Assembly (NCBI GenBank): GCA_030068145.1
Contig: JAPJBO010000142.1
Coordinates: 62,001 to 126,000 of the forward strand
Length of the DNA: 64,000 nucleotides
DNA from: Diplonema papillatum
Taxonomy: Eukaryota > Euglenozoa > Diplonemea > Diplonemida > Diplonemidae
Direction: 5' to 3'
How positions within the stretch are numbered: position 1 is the first letter of the stretch; the number at the start of each line of letters is the position of its first letter. Of the stretch, positions 35,274 through 47,785 are shown in pieces. The position numbers and the translations under genes are program-made. The notes beneath the pieces were generated by a model, which saw only the letters and a list, made by a program, of their open reading frames with translations, had not been told where the DNA came from and did no database searches.

Positions 35274-35499
35274 ATGACTTTCTTCGTGTGTCTTGTAGAT
35301 GTTTTGCGAGACGGAACAGTTCGAACCACTCGATTCCTTACGGACGGGGGACATCTAGTTACGTCGTAGGGAAGGCAAAACCCGAGCTGGAGTGGACAAT
35401 GTGCCTCCACAGTTAAGACACGTCAAAAATGATCAGCACACCACAATTTCAAGGGAAGAATTGAACAAATAAACGAAACGAACGCCGCACGGGCTAATC

Positions 35500-38400
35500 A
35501 TGTCGGTCGAAGACGACAAGGTGAGTAAAGCAGGTATGATATCACTCTGCCTCAACCGAACCCTAACAGGAGAGGTCTCCACCGCGCTCTCCCGCCGAAC
35601 ATTGAGTTCTGTACAGTGCAAATGCCATGAAGGCGAACACTGGTCACGGGCTCCAGCCGAGCAGGTTAGGCCACAGACATACATCCAAGACATCCATGCC
35701 CCTACTAGTTCCGATCCGTCAGCGCAAGTACACCACCCCACAGCGAAACAGTTGCTCGAACGATTTAGTAGCCACCTGGTAGTCGCTGGAAATGTGCAGA
35801 AGTATGTTCTTTTCAACACTCTCCCCTTCTGTCGCTCGTTCCGTCCGAACATTGCCAAGCGCAGTTGTCGGACTTTCCAGACCCGTGTATCCACTGGTTT
35901 TCGCACTGTACGAACATTGGCGCTCGTGAAGTAGTATCCTTGGCACGATCTTTGCTAAAAATGCATGAGTGCTAGGACACACCCTTTACGAGTCTACAGG
36001 AGCCGTGTTGTTCAGTCCGGCGTTTGCGAGAGCCCCTTCTCTGATTGCTCAGTCCGGCCGTTTATGCGAGCCGTGAACCCTTGGACCCGTGAACCCGTGG
36101 ATTCCTTTCCTAAGTTCGGCTTGTGCGGGCCCAGCTACTCGTCACGTCGGCAGGAAGAAGAAAGAAGAAAAAGACAGGCGCTTCGTTTTGTTTGTGCGTG
36201 CCGGTTGATCGTTTTCCCACTTGTATTTACCCTGTGTATATTCAGGTAAGGAATTCTGATCAACCACCAAAACACGCTGCCTACGTCTTTTTAGCCTGCA
36301 CAATACATTGAAGGGCAACCCGCAAGATTGTTAGTGCCAAAAAGAAAAAGAAAAAGGCCGCTCCTGGTCCAGGAACGTGACGGTCAACCTCAGCTCGCAA
36401 AGCTTGAGTCGGAGGCAGCACAGTGCCACAACCCTATCCGCTCTGCCCTGCGGCTGACGAGTTTGTGTTCAGCGCGAGCGCCAAGCCCCAAGGTGCGCTA
36501 AGCCTTGATGCTTTAGTTTGGGAAATCGGTACACGTCGGCAGGAAGAAAAATCAACAAAAATACGCACCGTCTTGCGGTCCTGCCGTCCGTGTGCTACCG
36601 CGTTTCATTCGCAAGGGGGCAGCTAGCGACTTTCCCATGTGGCGCAAGCATGTTTGCGGGCCTAAACTGGGCAGATTTACGCAGGGACGAGCGGGGGCAT
36701 CCTTGGTTTTCGCTATTTAACAAAAGGGTCGCGTGGAGACCCTCACCCCTAGAATACCGGAATCCCAAGCACACAAGGTACGACGAGGAAGTTTTACGCG
36801 ACCCGCACTGTGTTCACACGTGTACACGTCGATGGGCGCGGCGATCTAGCTGTGTGCCGGCTGTCTGTCCCAGCTGCTCATGGCTGCGCGTTCAGATGCC
36901 GAGGGTGTAGGTCTGTGTTCCCTGGATTGCTAGGGCTGCCCGGCGAAGGGACAATCCCATGGTACCGCGTGAATGGGGCGATCGGGCCCACGGCAGCGCA
37001 AGCCAGCTAACGGTGGTCGCGCACGCAGCCTGTCTGCTCGCGGTCGCGCCGGCCCGGCCCGGCCCGCAACCGCAGCCGCCATATGGCGGCCACATTCGCC
37101 CGTGCCCACACGCCGGCCAGCTCATCCCATCGAGCTAGCAATCCAGCTAAGGAGCACAACCGAGGATCCCGTAGCGTCAGCGGTCCGGCCAAGGAACGTA
37201 GCCGAGGTCCGTTTGGTAGAACAGCGCATTAAACATGAGTTTGATTCGCACACCGGAGCGGCGCCTACGGCTCCGAAGGCAACCGCACCGAAGGAGAATT
37301 AAACAAAAGGGCCGCCTGGAGACCCTCACCCCTAAAATACCGGAATCTCAAGCGACTTAATCCTGAAAACGCAGGCAAGTAGCGCAGATGCAAGCGAAGA
37401 ACGCGCAGCTTGAAAAGGAGAAGCTCACGGCGTTGCAGGAGAAGGAAAAGGAGAAGGACCTGTGCGACGGTCTCGACAAACTCGCGCGAGACCTGCGGAA
37501 GAAGAAGGACGACACCCTCGAGGACGTCAAGAGGCGGGAAGACGTGCAGAACGCGGCGCGCCTGGCGCTCACGCAGCGGTTCCAAGACACCATCTCCAAC
37601 ATCACGAAGCAGCTGGAAGTCGACACCGAGCAGCAAACCGCCGCCACCAACGAGAACCGCCGCCTGCGTGAACGTCTGTCGCAACTCGGCCGCGAGGTGG
37701 AGCTGCGGGCGCAGCAATACGAGCAGCTTATCAAGACGCGCGACGTGGAACTCCGGCTGTCCGAAGCCAAGGCGGAGCATCTCAAAGAACTCGCCAAGGG
37801 CGACCGCTTCAAGTCAGACTTGCAGCAGAAGAGGCTCGTCGAGGAGCGGAAAGCCGAGCTCGAGCTCAAGGAACAGCTGACCGTCATCACCACCAAATTC
37901 GACAGCCTGCAAGGTCTGACTCGCCCCCCTTTTCCTTGCCCTTCTGCTTTTCTCGCGCAAGGTTCGCCTCGTGTCCAAAATGAATAGACGGCTCAGCTCG
38001 GTGCTGGTGGCTGTATGAAGCTGCGTTTCCCCTTTTCGTAGCTCCACAGCAGCCTTGTCACCTCTACGTTCTACCAACCCCTCAGGCGGGTTTCGCTGAC
38101 CGCTCTGAACCCGCCAGCGCCTGGTAGGGACGGGACGCAGCTGTGCCAGACAAAGGGTGCCGCAGCACTCTGTCAAAGGGAACCGCGGAATCTTGCGCCC
38201 ACTGGGCCTTCACATGGCATCCCCGTGCCCACTAGACTGCACACCGCAGCCCCGTGCCCACTGAGCTTGGCAAGGCCAGCCCTTTCTCGCTGTTAGAGAT
38301 CGCAACCAAGACCCCTGCGCGCAGTCCGTTTGTTCGTGAAGGAGCGCCGCCCATGCAACAGAGCAGACACGCTGGCCGCTCTAAAACTGTTCAGCACCAA

Positions 38401-39833
38401 TCCACAATATTGTCTAGATCTTTCAACCACACAGACACAATTGTGAAGAGCAACAAGCTGTTCAAAGAGTACAAGAGCGAAATGGACAAGCTCACGAAGA
38501 GGATCCGTTCCATGGAGACGGAGAAGGCCGAGGCTCTCACCAAAGCAGCGAAGAAGAGACCGACGGTAGAGAAGCTCGCTGGTTTGTCTTTGTTTCCGGG
38601 GGCTGGTCTGCACCTCGTACCGCAGTGTCCCTTTTGACCAGAGCTACAACCGAAAAAGGAACTCCATCGAGTTAAGCCGACGTTCCCATCTCGCGGCCGA
38701 GGGATCATCGGAGTGAGCCAGTTGCCAACCGATGGTTCGCGGGGTTTCGCCCGTTTCCCACATGACAGAATACCGCCAAGGATAAACCGTTCACCCAAAC
38801 CGTCCACCCCAACACTCACATGTCATAGTTGTTAGCTGACTCTGACAACAGATCCACCGTCTTTCCTGTTTCGACGAGTGTACTCGCATCTCTCCGGAAC
38901 TGCGCCTCTACTGCCTCAACTCGCCACAATCAAAGAAAGCACGGCATCGCACGCAAAGGCTTAATCGGCAGGTGATCCTACCTGAATAAACTAGCTCACC
39001 TTCATGCTCATGCTCACCCTCATGCCCATGCTCACCCTCATGCTCACCCTCATGCTCCAGCGCACTCTCACCCCCACCAACGTGCAGAAGAAGTCCATGA
39101 ACAGCAGAAGAAGCTTGACAGCCTGAAGAAGGCCGAACAAGCCGTCGAGTACGTCATGGGAGTTTTGAAGAAGGTATGCGCACTCTTTCGTTTAACCGCA
39201 AGTTGATTGCGTATCGCACATTGTACAGAAGCCACGAATCTGCCTGCCGGAGACAGAATATAGCAACCCCGTTTTTGTCTTCGACCCAGGAAAAAATCCA
39301 ATCGCAAGCGACGGGAAAGCATTCCATGATAGGAGACAAACACTCTCTCATATGTGGCTACACTGCGCACGCATTGCCAGGTTTCACATACTGCCCGCCC
39401 AAGTTCTTCCCTCGGATGGGGCGAGGGAGCTCAGATTCGTATCAGGAACCTAAAGAACCAGGTGTCGACGTTGACGACGTAACGCGCCAGCGAAAAACTG
39501 AACGATGAGATCTTTCCAAACGTGATGGATGTGTCACTGCAGCGAGTTCAGCCCTCGAGAAGGCGAATAAATACGTGTAAGATCCACTCGAGATCGGCGA
39601 AGGCCCGTACGTACACGGTAGCAAGCAGCATTATCCACACGGGAAGGCGCATGCAGATCACTATTACACTGTGTTAAAGGAAAAGACAATGCACTCAATT
39701 CCTCTTCCTCTTCTCTCCTCTCATCAACCAACCACTCACGCAGGAGCGCACGGACTTCGACGCGTGGAAGGAAGCGTGCCCTGAAGAGTACAAACGCCTT
39801 TCGGAAGAGCTGGGCGCACAAAATAAAGCATAA
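35500..39833 (+). CDS. Taxilin-family coiled-coil protein
   Basis: I infer five exons: 35500-35520, 37388-37913, 38435-38581, 39088-39173 and 39744-39833. Together they give 870 nt and 289 aa with matching phases (0, 1, 1, 0). Donors are GTGAGT, GTCTGA, GTTTGT and GTATGC. The protein is one continuous coiled coil. Family landmarks are RFQDTISNI, NxxLRERLxxL with QYEQLIKTR, ELRLSEAKAEHLKEL, and, formed across the exon 2/3 join, FDSLQDTIVKSNKLF followed by YKSEMDKLTKRI, which is the most diagnostic taxilin segment. Taxilins bind syntaxins and nascent-chain machinery and act in vesicle traffic; here that is family knowledge only. Exon 1 (seven codons, MSVEDDK) is the least certain, and another small exon could lie in the 1.9-kb first intron, which holds a family C repeat. 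Confidence 0.8.
36342..36540 (+). repeat. Repeat family C, partial copy in taxilin intron 1
   Basis: It matches 57598-57800 and 60660-60860 (AAAAAGGCCGCTCCTGGTCC through TTTAGTTTGGGAAATCGGTA) but lacks the distal part and a GACCGTCTCG stretch. Two copies of ACCCTCACCCCTA(G/A)AATACCGGAAT at about 36738 and 37321 flank the rest of the intron; they resemble the end of family B. Confidence 0.75.
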
Positions 39834-41430
39834 GCGCTTCGTCTTAGCCTCCTGTATCCAACGCACGCTGTGCGAGAAATACTCAGAGGCGCCCGCCCAG
39901 GTGATAAGAGGCGGGGAACGACCCCCCAAACCGAAATTTATCCACAGAAACCTAGACTACTTAGACAACCAACCACCGCCACACGCAGCCTTAGCTGTGT
40001 GCAAAACAAGACGGTACCGCAAAAGGAGGGCGACAGCGACCATTTACCCCCCATCTCCTTCAAGATAGGCAGTCACTCGTTCGCGCAGTGCGTATGCGGC
40101 CTATCCTTGGGCATTCAGGAACACCTCCGACCTGCTTTTGGTTCGCTCTTCCGCGCTGCGAGGTGCCGCATCGGGCCGGCAAACAGCCAGGGCCAGGTTT
40201 TTCCTCGGTCCAGTCTGGATTGAGAGACGAGCAACCTGGACGATTTTGCCAGCAGCTGTAAGCCTCAGGGCAAACGAGCGGGTCTGCAAACAGCATTGAA
40301 ACGGTGGCAAGATGCGCGGGGAAGGTGCTTTTGGGCCCACGATCTAGAATGCCGCGCCGGCAGTAGGAAGACGTGCCAAATCCAGAAAGGCGAGTATAGA
40401 AAAGCCATTTGTGATGGATAGGACTGTTCACCACCGAATAGTCCAGTCCTATCGGGTCCGGCAGCTACAGTGCTGGCCAACTTTGAAGTCATGAAAGCGA
40501 ATCTCGGGTTTCCATAACCGTATCACCAGCAAGGCGTGAGCCATAGTCTGGAAATGGCCACGACGGGCTAGCTGACCCGGTGCATGCGGCAGCCTCCGAA
40601 GATCAGGGGGGGCTTTTTCGTTCACCCATTCCACCGCCACCAGCGGAAAGAAAGCACAGGCATATATTATCCGAGACCGCACTTCACACCCCCCCTCGGG
40701 CGAACTGCACCCATCTTTTTCGTTCTTCCCTCCTGTCTAGATCGGGCTGCGTAATGCCATAGATTTTCTTCTTTTCCCGTTCGTTTTTTTTCCAATGTTT
40801 TGGAGGTATTTGCCTGAGGCCACTCGAGTCCGCTTGTCATCGTTAGAAAAGTGACGGCGGCAGCGTCGTGTGTCGTAGCAAGCCTCAAGCAGGTGATTGC
40901 ACGCAGGCGCAATAAACGAATAGCGCGCGCAGACCATGGCCCCATCAGCCGCCAGCCTCTGTAAGCCGGCAGTCACTGCCCGTTCGCACACCGGGCACAA
41001 GTACAACGACACACCCACCTATTTAAGAGTCGAGATCATGTTCGTTCACGGAATCAGACTTGACACAATCACTCCGCCAACCAGGAGCGAGCCGTGCTCG
41101 TCTGACACAATGGCGTTTCTGCGCCGCGAACCGTGGATGAACCTCTGGTAGTCGAACAAAGACTTTCCTGTCCCATCACAGTCAAGGATGGAGGATGCAG
41201 GGCTCGCAGGCGCTTTTTGGTGCCCCGTGAGTTAACCGGGAAATTTGCTTCGTGGTGAAGTCCAGCTTGTCGGCGAATTTAACAAAACTGCGACCTCCTT
41301 TTTGAGTGCGCATTTGCACGAGTTCCGGGTGTGGTGCACCCGTTTGTCTCGGGCGCACCTCCTCAACTCCAGCTTCTGAGCTGGACTCCACCATGCGGCG
41401 CTTTCTCGCCACCCAGTCGATGCCACAATA
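39834..41430. other. Intergenic, no recognised gene
   Basis: Only short overlapping frames. A piece at 41366-41396 (CAGCTTCTGAGCTGGAC) resembles the end of the palindromic MITE at 25125-25247. Confidence 0.4.
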
Positions 41431-41640
41431 TGAAAATTCAGTGCGGTTGTAGGAGCTCTCTCTCCGAGACGGAGTGGCCGGTGCCCTCGTCCATACTCGC
41501 ACCGCTGTCCTGTTTGCTCCGCCTGCGGCTTAAAGGACCGGAACCCGGTGCAGATCGGACCAGTGCGGTGTTCAGCACATAACCATTTCAAGCACGTTCA
41601 TTGCAATGCTCTCCCCTTCGTTCGTTTGCGGTTGGTGCCG
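41431..41640. repeat. Diverged repeat shared with 16020-16215
   Basis: Ordered shared words (CACCGCTGTCC, GGCTTAAAGGACCG, AAGCACGTTC, GCAAT) in the same orientation as the copy at 16 kb. Coding capacity is not evident. From 41641 to 42212 I see nothing more than the upstream region of the ATP synthase gene. Confidence 0.5.
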
Positions 41641-42212
41641 CTCGAACCGATGCTTCCCCCAGCTTCCATGGCGCGCGCCCTTTCTTTCGGACTTGTGCGG
41701 TAGGCAGATACCGCGTGGAACGCACAAAAGCGGTGATTCAGATTGTGGTTCGGATTCTGTTTGTGAGCATCTTTCACCTCCAGCACGTCAACGAGTTACA
41801 CCACTGCGAAAAAGCGGCCTGCCGGCTGCGAACATACAGCGAGCTGGCAAAGTTCGTTCGTTGTTCCTGATGTACCGCCAAACAACCAAGCCCTGATACA
41901 GATCACGGCCGTCTGTACTAGCAGTCTTCAGCAGCAAACCTGGACGAAAGGGAAACTGGTTAGGTATGAAGTGGTGCGGCTCCGCCTTTGTCTTCCAGCA
42001 AACTGCGAATGTGTGTTCAGAGTCTGAACACACCTTGCGCGGTGGTGTTGCTGGGTTTACGTCGGCGAGCACACATGAACGCCCAGACTTGGTATATTTT
42101 CCCTCGCGTCCTGCTCCAATATTCGGGCATTTGCCACTGCCATCACAACCCGTGCCACAGGAGGAAAATCGTCGCATCCCCTTGCCTCCCCCACTTACGG
42201 TTCTCGGGCATC

Positions 42213-44853
42213 ATGAGAAGATCGACGAGACTGGCAGCAGCATGCGCAAGTCGCGCTGCTGTGGCTTGCGCCGCCAAGCCGCAGTGGACCAAGTTCCAGA
42301 CCAGCTCGCTCGCGAAGCAGGTCCGGTGCGCGAGTGGTGACAGCTTCAAGGCGACGCCGCTTGTTGGAAACGTGCACTCCATCGACGGTACCATCGCCAC
42401 CGTTGCCCCGGCTGGCACGGGCGGCTCCGCCTCGTTCAACTCCGTCGTGAAGATCCAGACGTCGAAGGAAACCGAGAAGGGCGTTGCGCACGCTGTCGTC
42501 TTCAACTTGAACAAAGACGGATCTATCGGTGTCATCTTGTTGGACAACACCGACGCAGTGCGGTCTGGCCAGCCGGTGTATGCCACCGAGGAGCTGCTGA
42601 AGATTCCCGTGGGTTTCGGAGTGCTGGGCAAGGTGATCAACCCGTTGGGTCACGAGATCCCGACGTCTGCGCTGCAGAGATCGCGTGCTCTGTTCAACGA
42701 GGACATCGGTCAGGTCGACGTGGCGGCGCCGAACATCATCCAGAGACAGCCTGTCAACTACAACTTGACCACCGGGTTCAAGGTTGTCGACACGATGATC
42801 CCCATCGGTCGTGGCCAGCGTGAGTTGATTGTAGGAGACAGACAGACCGGAAAGACTTCGATCGCCGTGTCGACGATCATCAACCAGGTCAGAGTCAACC
42901 AGCAGACCCTCAGAAAGAACAACGTCGTGTCCGTCTACGTGTCTGTCGGTCAGCGTTGCTCGAACGTCGCTCGTATCTACCGTCTTCTCGGTCTTTACAA
43001 CGCTCTGCAGTACTCGGTGATCATGGCTGCCACCGCTGCCGACCCTGCTGGTCTCCAGTACCTGGCGCCGTTCTCCGGCGTGACCATCTGCGAAAAGTTC
43101 AGAGACGCTGGTCGTCACTCTCTCATCATCTACGACGACTTGTCGAAGCAGGCTGTCGCCTACCGTCAGTTGTCGCTGCTGCTGAGGCGTCCCCCCGGTC
43201 GTGAGGCTTACCCGGGTGACGTCTTCTACCTGCACTCCAGGCTTCTGGAAAGAGCGGCCATGATGTCGCCGGGTATGGGCGGCGGGTCGCTGACGGCCCT
43301 CCCCATCGTCGAGACGCTGTCCAACGACGTGACCGCGTACATCGTCACCAACGTGATCTCCATCACCGACGGACAGATCTACCTCGACGCCAAGCTTTTC
43401 ACTGGTGGTCAGAGGCCGGCCGTCAACATCGGTCTGTCTGTGTCGCGTGTCGGGTCTGCGGCCCAGAACAAGGCAATGAAGGGCGTTTCCGGTGCGTTGA
43501 AGTCGATCATCTCCGAGTACAGGAAGCTCGCCGCCGACTCCGTTGGCGGGCAGACGGTCGTGTCGAAGGAAATGATCCGCGGCTCGCGGTCCATCGCGCT
43601 TTTCAACCAGAAGGGACCTTCGTACTTCTTGCACGCAATCATCGCAATGTACGCATGCCTGCACGGTTACATGGACGAAGTCAAGCTGAACTACATCAAG
43701 TTCTACGAGTACCTCCTCGTCCACAAAGACCTGTCGATCCTCTACAACAACGCACACAACAAGTTCTTCTACATGTACGTCTCATCGCTGAACTACCTCG
43801 TCCGCTTCTTCACCCTCAAGTATGCAACCCCCCTCCATTCCTTGGCTTGCTGCCCGAGCTCGTTCAATTACTTCCTCGCACTCTGTTCTATTCTAACCAT
43901 TGGTGCTGAACACGGCATCCCCGTGTCCACTTTGCTCCAGGGCCCATGTTTACTTTGAAGATCGCCATCTTTATCCCTGTTTTAGCGCAAAGCTGCGGAC
44001 GCCTGGCAAACCCAACGCAACAGCCGTACGCAGACAGTCGTGTTTGGGTAGCCACTGTTGCGGTGGTAAGTCCGGCGATAGCAGTAACCGGGCCTCCGTT
44101 TCTCCAGACTGGCGCGACAAACGCAATGAGCCCCAAAACCCCACAACCCCCGAAAAGAAATTCGACCGTAAGAGTGTTCTCGGCAGGGTTCGAACCCGGG
44201 CCTGCAGGCCTGAAGTATGCAAATACTCGGTGCCGAATCACGGGTCGAGAAAACCCCGGACCGGGAATTGACAACTAGAAAAAACAACAACTTGTGGAAC
44301 GTAGGGGGCCCAAGACTACACTCCACGAAGGAATGTACTTGGTGTCGGTCACAAACAGTCCCGGACATGGCTAGCCATAACCCATAACGAAACTGAGCAC
44401 CAAATATACAATCCGTAACCATATAGCCCTTTCTTGCTCAAAGAGAACCCATTTCTATCAACAGACCCTAAACCCCCGGAATTTCAAGCGAACTTTGACT
44501 CTAGAAAAACGCGTACGACGGCCAGCTAAAAAGTTCTGCCGGGCTTCGCCCGCGGACCCCCTAACAAGTGGGGTTGGCTCGACAGAGCTATTAGCATACC
44601 TCTAGTCTCGGAAAAAGCCTGAATACAAAATAAAGCCCCTCCTCCAACCTTTTCTCGAAGTGGTTGAAGCTTCACTCTCACCACGTCCCCAACCCACAGC
44701 CACAAGCCTCTCAAGGCGGAACTTGACGCCATGCTTGACTCGCACACCAAGCTCTTCCTGACGCACTACCAGGCGCGCATGAACTTGATCAAGTCCGACA
44801 AAGAACTCGTCGCCCTGAAGAACTTGTTGTACTCTTGCAAGCGTGCCGTCTAA
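42213..44853 (+). CDS. Mitochondrial ATP synthase F1 alpha subunit
   Basis: I infer two exons, 42213-43819 and 44700-44853 (586 aa). The junction codon AA/C and the donor/acceptor GTATGC...CCACAG keep the frame. ATG 42213 starts an Arg/Ala/Ser-rich presequence (about 35 residues). Upstream in-frame codons are not needed. The Walker A motif GDRQTGKTS is at about 208-216, the catalytic interface region with HSLIIYDDLSKQ follows, and PPGREAYPGDVFYLHSRLLERA carries the alpha-subunit signature. The C-terminal region (GYMDEVKL onward) has roughly forty extra residues compared with bacterial or animal alpha. The second exon adds a helical tail ending SCKRAV. F1 alpha holds the non-catalytic nucleotide sites of the matrix ATP synthase. 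In trypanosomes alpha is proteolytically cut near residue 150-160 (recalled); SALQRSRALFN lies at 152-162 here. The intron carries a family B repeat. Confidence 0.95.
44285..44512 (+). repeat. Repeat family B, copy in the ATP synthase intron
   Basis: It matches 50025-50250 at about 85-90 percent: GGGGCCCAAGACTACACT, ATGTACTTGGTGTCGG, GGCTAGCCATAACCCATA, then GGAATTTCAAGCGAACTTT near the end. It lies wholly inside intron 1 of the alpha-subunit gene, in the sense orientation. Confidence 0.9.
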
Positions 44854-45296
44854 AAGCAACGCGCCGCTACACGTAAACGCCTTATAAATACAAGACTCCC
44901 GCTCCCCCCCTCCTCCCCATCTCTGTTTCAGCATCCTTTGAGCCCTCTTCCCATCCTCTGAGTCCTCTCCCGGAGAGAGGAGGCCGTTCCGGCAAGCATC
45001 CATCGTCCATCGCTTGATTGATGTCGGTCCCGTGCGATTTGGAAGACTGCGAAAGACGACTACCCGCGGGCGGAGAGTGCATCTGCAGAACTGTTCTGCT
45101 CGCTCTGCAGAGAGAATCCTGGGTTCTTCGGCTCGCGGCCATACACACAAGCACACATGGTGCACCCCTACGGCGAAGTCGTGCTGGGCCCCCGCACCAT
45201 TGCGCGCCGCACGGCCGATCCTCCGTGGCATGTGACGCGCTACGAACAGCCGCCAGACAAACCAGGCACTCAAGGCCCCTGCACGTTGATCCCCAT

Positions 45297-47106
45297 TTCA
45301 TTTTTGGGCTTTTTATCTAATAGCCACCTGCTAACTTTTTATTTAGCTTATAGCCACCTAAAGTAAAACTTTTTAATTAGCTTATAGCACTTTCAAATCT
45401 TTTTATTTAGCTTATAGCCACAAAAAACTTTTTATTTAGCTTATAGCCACAAAAAACTTTTTATTTAGCTTATAGCCAGGAGGTCCTGAAACTTTTTTTT
45501 TAGCTTAAAGCCACCTGGTGAAAACTTGGTCGAACTTTTTGGTCAAAATTTTTTGGTCAAAAAATTGGCCAAAAAATTTGGTCAAAAAAAATCGGTCAAA
45601 AATTTTGGGTCAAAAAAAATCGTCAAAAAATCGGTCAAAATTTTGGCCAAAAATGTTGGTCAAAAAAAATCGGTCAAAAAATTTTGGTCAAGATTTTGGG
45701 TCAAATTTTTTTGGTCAAAAGATTTTGGCCAAAAAATTTGTTCAAGAAAAACCCCGGAGTTTCAAGCGAACTTTCACTCTAAAAATCGGTCAAAAATTTT
45801 GGTCAAAAAAGTTGGTCAATTGTTAGCCAATCTGAGAAAAATCACACACGGAATTCGAACCCAGAAAACCCTTTGCCGTGCTGTGCCAGCTACTGGAGTG
45901 GCCACACCTATTTGCACACGTTCATCTTCGCTGCAGGTAGGGGTTTTCGGGCCCACCCGGAGCGAGTCCAACCTTCTCCACGTCTTATCATCTCATCACT
46001 CGAAACACCACCACGTCGTATCATCTTATCATTGCTTGAATTTTTGGAGTCTGATACTCGAAACAGTCTAGATAGGTCACCCACGTGTGTTTACGCCCGA
46101 AGGCTACATAAGAACCGACTTGAAAAATCGTCCACAAAGAGCTTGCCGCCGTTTGCGTTAAAGAGAGTGTCATCGAAAAGTACTCTGGTCTGAACTCTGC
46201 GAGCTATGTATCATGTTTCCCGGTTTCTCTTTCAGCACCCGTATGCTCGCAACATTTATGCCCGGTACTTCCAGTCTTTTAGCGTGTTGCACCCCTTGCT
46301 CCCACTACGGCCGTCCAGATGCCGCCGGGTTGCAGGAATCTGATAGTCCCTGTCACGAACACCGCCACGAACTCGCTGACGAAGAAGGTTGTTGGAGGTC
46401 AAGAGAGTTAACAACGCAATGGTTGCCAAAGTGTTGCGCCGCAAGTCGGCAGTCGCAAATCGGCAGAAAGGGGGTCCAAGTAAACGAGACCTAAGCAAAG
46501 TTGAAATGGGATGAGATTAGACGCTACCCCAGAATCACCTTGACTCCCCCAAACGTATCCCACACATTGAAGCTTAAAACTTGCAACTTGAAATTGGAAA
46601 CTTGAGTTCGAATCCAAATCGCACAGTTGTCACAGTCAATGGCTGGGTAAATGGTTCGAATCCGCCATGGGTGTGTTCTCAGGGATTGGAGTCTAATTGT
46701 CGACCAAAGAAATTGACCCAAAATTCGGCCAAAATTTTGACCCAAAAAAATCGACCAAAAAAACGACCGAAAATTTTGACCAAAATTTCGGCCAAAATTT
46801 TGACCAAAACAAATCGACCAAAAATCGACCAAAAAATCGACCAAAAGTTTGACCAAAAATTCGACCAAAATTTCGGCCAAAATTTTGCCAACTCAGAAAA
46901 ATGACCAAAATTTTGCAAAATGTGGCTCGAAGCTAATAAAAAAGTTTTTTGTGGCTATAAGCTAAATAAAAAGTTTTTTGTGGCTATAAGCTAAATAAAA
47001 AGTTTCAGGCCCTCCTGGCTATAAGCTAAATAAAAAGTTTTTTGTGGCTATAAGCTAAATAAAAAGTTTCTTGGTGGCTATAAGCTAATTATCCCTTCAT
47101 TTTTTC
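45297..47106. mobile_element. Foldback element 4 (two nested motif arrays)
   Basis: The outer left arm (45330-45515) has six copies of TTTTTATTTAGCTTATAGCC, and the inner left arm (45530-45830) has about twenty-five copies of TTGGTCAAAAA-type units. The right side mirrors this: GACCAAAATTTTGGCC units at 46690-46910, then five copies of GGCTATAAGCTAAATAAAAA at 46925-47095. The ends are inverse complements with small gaps. The centre (45850-46680) has no recognisable gene and contains a remnant of the family B terminal word near 45755-45785. It is AT-rich, unlike the host DNA. Non-autonomous by inspection. Confidence 0.8.
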
Positions 47107-47132
47107 GTGGACACACGTCGAGCCAAAATTCG

Positions 47133-47236
47133 CCCCCCCCCCCCCCCCCCCCGATCGATGACCGTTTTCAACGGAAGCACGCTTTCTTCTTTTTTTCTCG
47201 TACTACGGTCCACACCCCCCCCCCCCCCCCCCCCCC
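47133..47236. repeat. Two long poly-C tracts
   Basis: C runs at about 47133-47152 and 47213-47236 flank a short spacer. Such runs are prone to polymerase slippage, so their lengths are unreliable. Confidence 0.8.
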
Positions 47237-47705
47237 ACCAGGCGCCGCCGTGTTGACATCATTTCTTCTGATATTTTCTCCAGGTATCTCTTCGCGGGTT
47301 TCTTCCCTTATTCTTTTCTCGCACTTTTTCTCCATTCCGGGTCTTCGGAGGCGGGGGGGAGGGGCAGGGAGGAGATGGGCAAGCAGTACGAAAATGGCAG
47401 GCATGCGACAAAGGAGAGCTTTTTTTCCCCCCAGCGAGAGAAAAAAACATGAAAAACACAAAAGGCAGAGCCGGATACTACGAGCCGGCGACTTAAAAAA
47501 AAAAGAAGCATTTCTTCATTATTTCTTCTTCCCATCCAGTGTGTACGGCCTTTTTCATCTTCTCAAAGTTCTCTCCTTTTTGCCTGCATGGGAAAGGGGG
47601 GGTCGCTCCTTGCAGTTCTGGCGCAATTGTGCAGGGACTTTGACGTAAATTGTTCCTCTCTTCGTATGTGCAGTGGCGGGGTGGAGCCCAGTCTCAGGAA
47701 CTGCA
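47237..47705. other. Pyrimidine-rich intergenic stretch
   Basis: T/C-rich with short A/G tracts; no gene, domain or structured RNA recognised. The same applies to 47786-48051. Confidence 0.4.
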
Positions 47706-47785
47706 GTTAAAGAAGGTGTGCCCGAGTCACACCCGAGACGCGGGTGCGACACCCGCTTTTTAATTCAAGCTTCGGAGGCTATATT
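47706..47785. repeat. Degenerate copy of the palindromic MITE core
   Basis: GTGTGCCCGAGTCACACCCG followed by GCGGGTGCGACACCCGCTTT corresponds to the hairpin core at 25155-25205. The outer inverted ends are lost on the left and partly kept on the right (CTTCGGAGGCT). Confidence 0.7.

Noticed and set aside
42195..43757. 520-codon minus-strand ORF
   Set aside because: Exactly antisense to the conserved ATP synthase alpha exon.
44180..44200. GGTTCGAACCC resembling a tRNA T-arm (also near 45852, 46612 and 46650)
   Set aside because: The stems do not pair over five bases and there is no acceptor, D or anticodon arm upstream in any of the four places.
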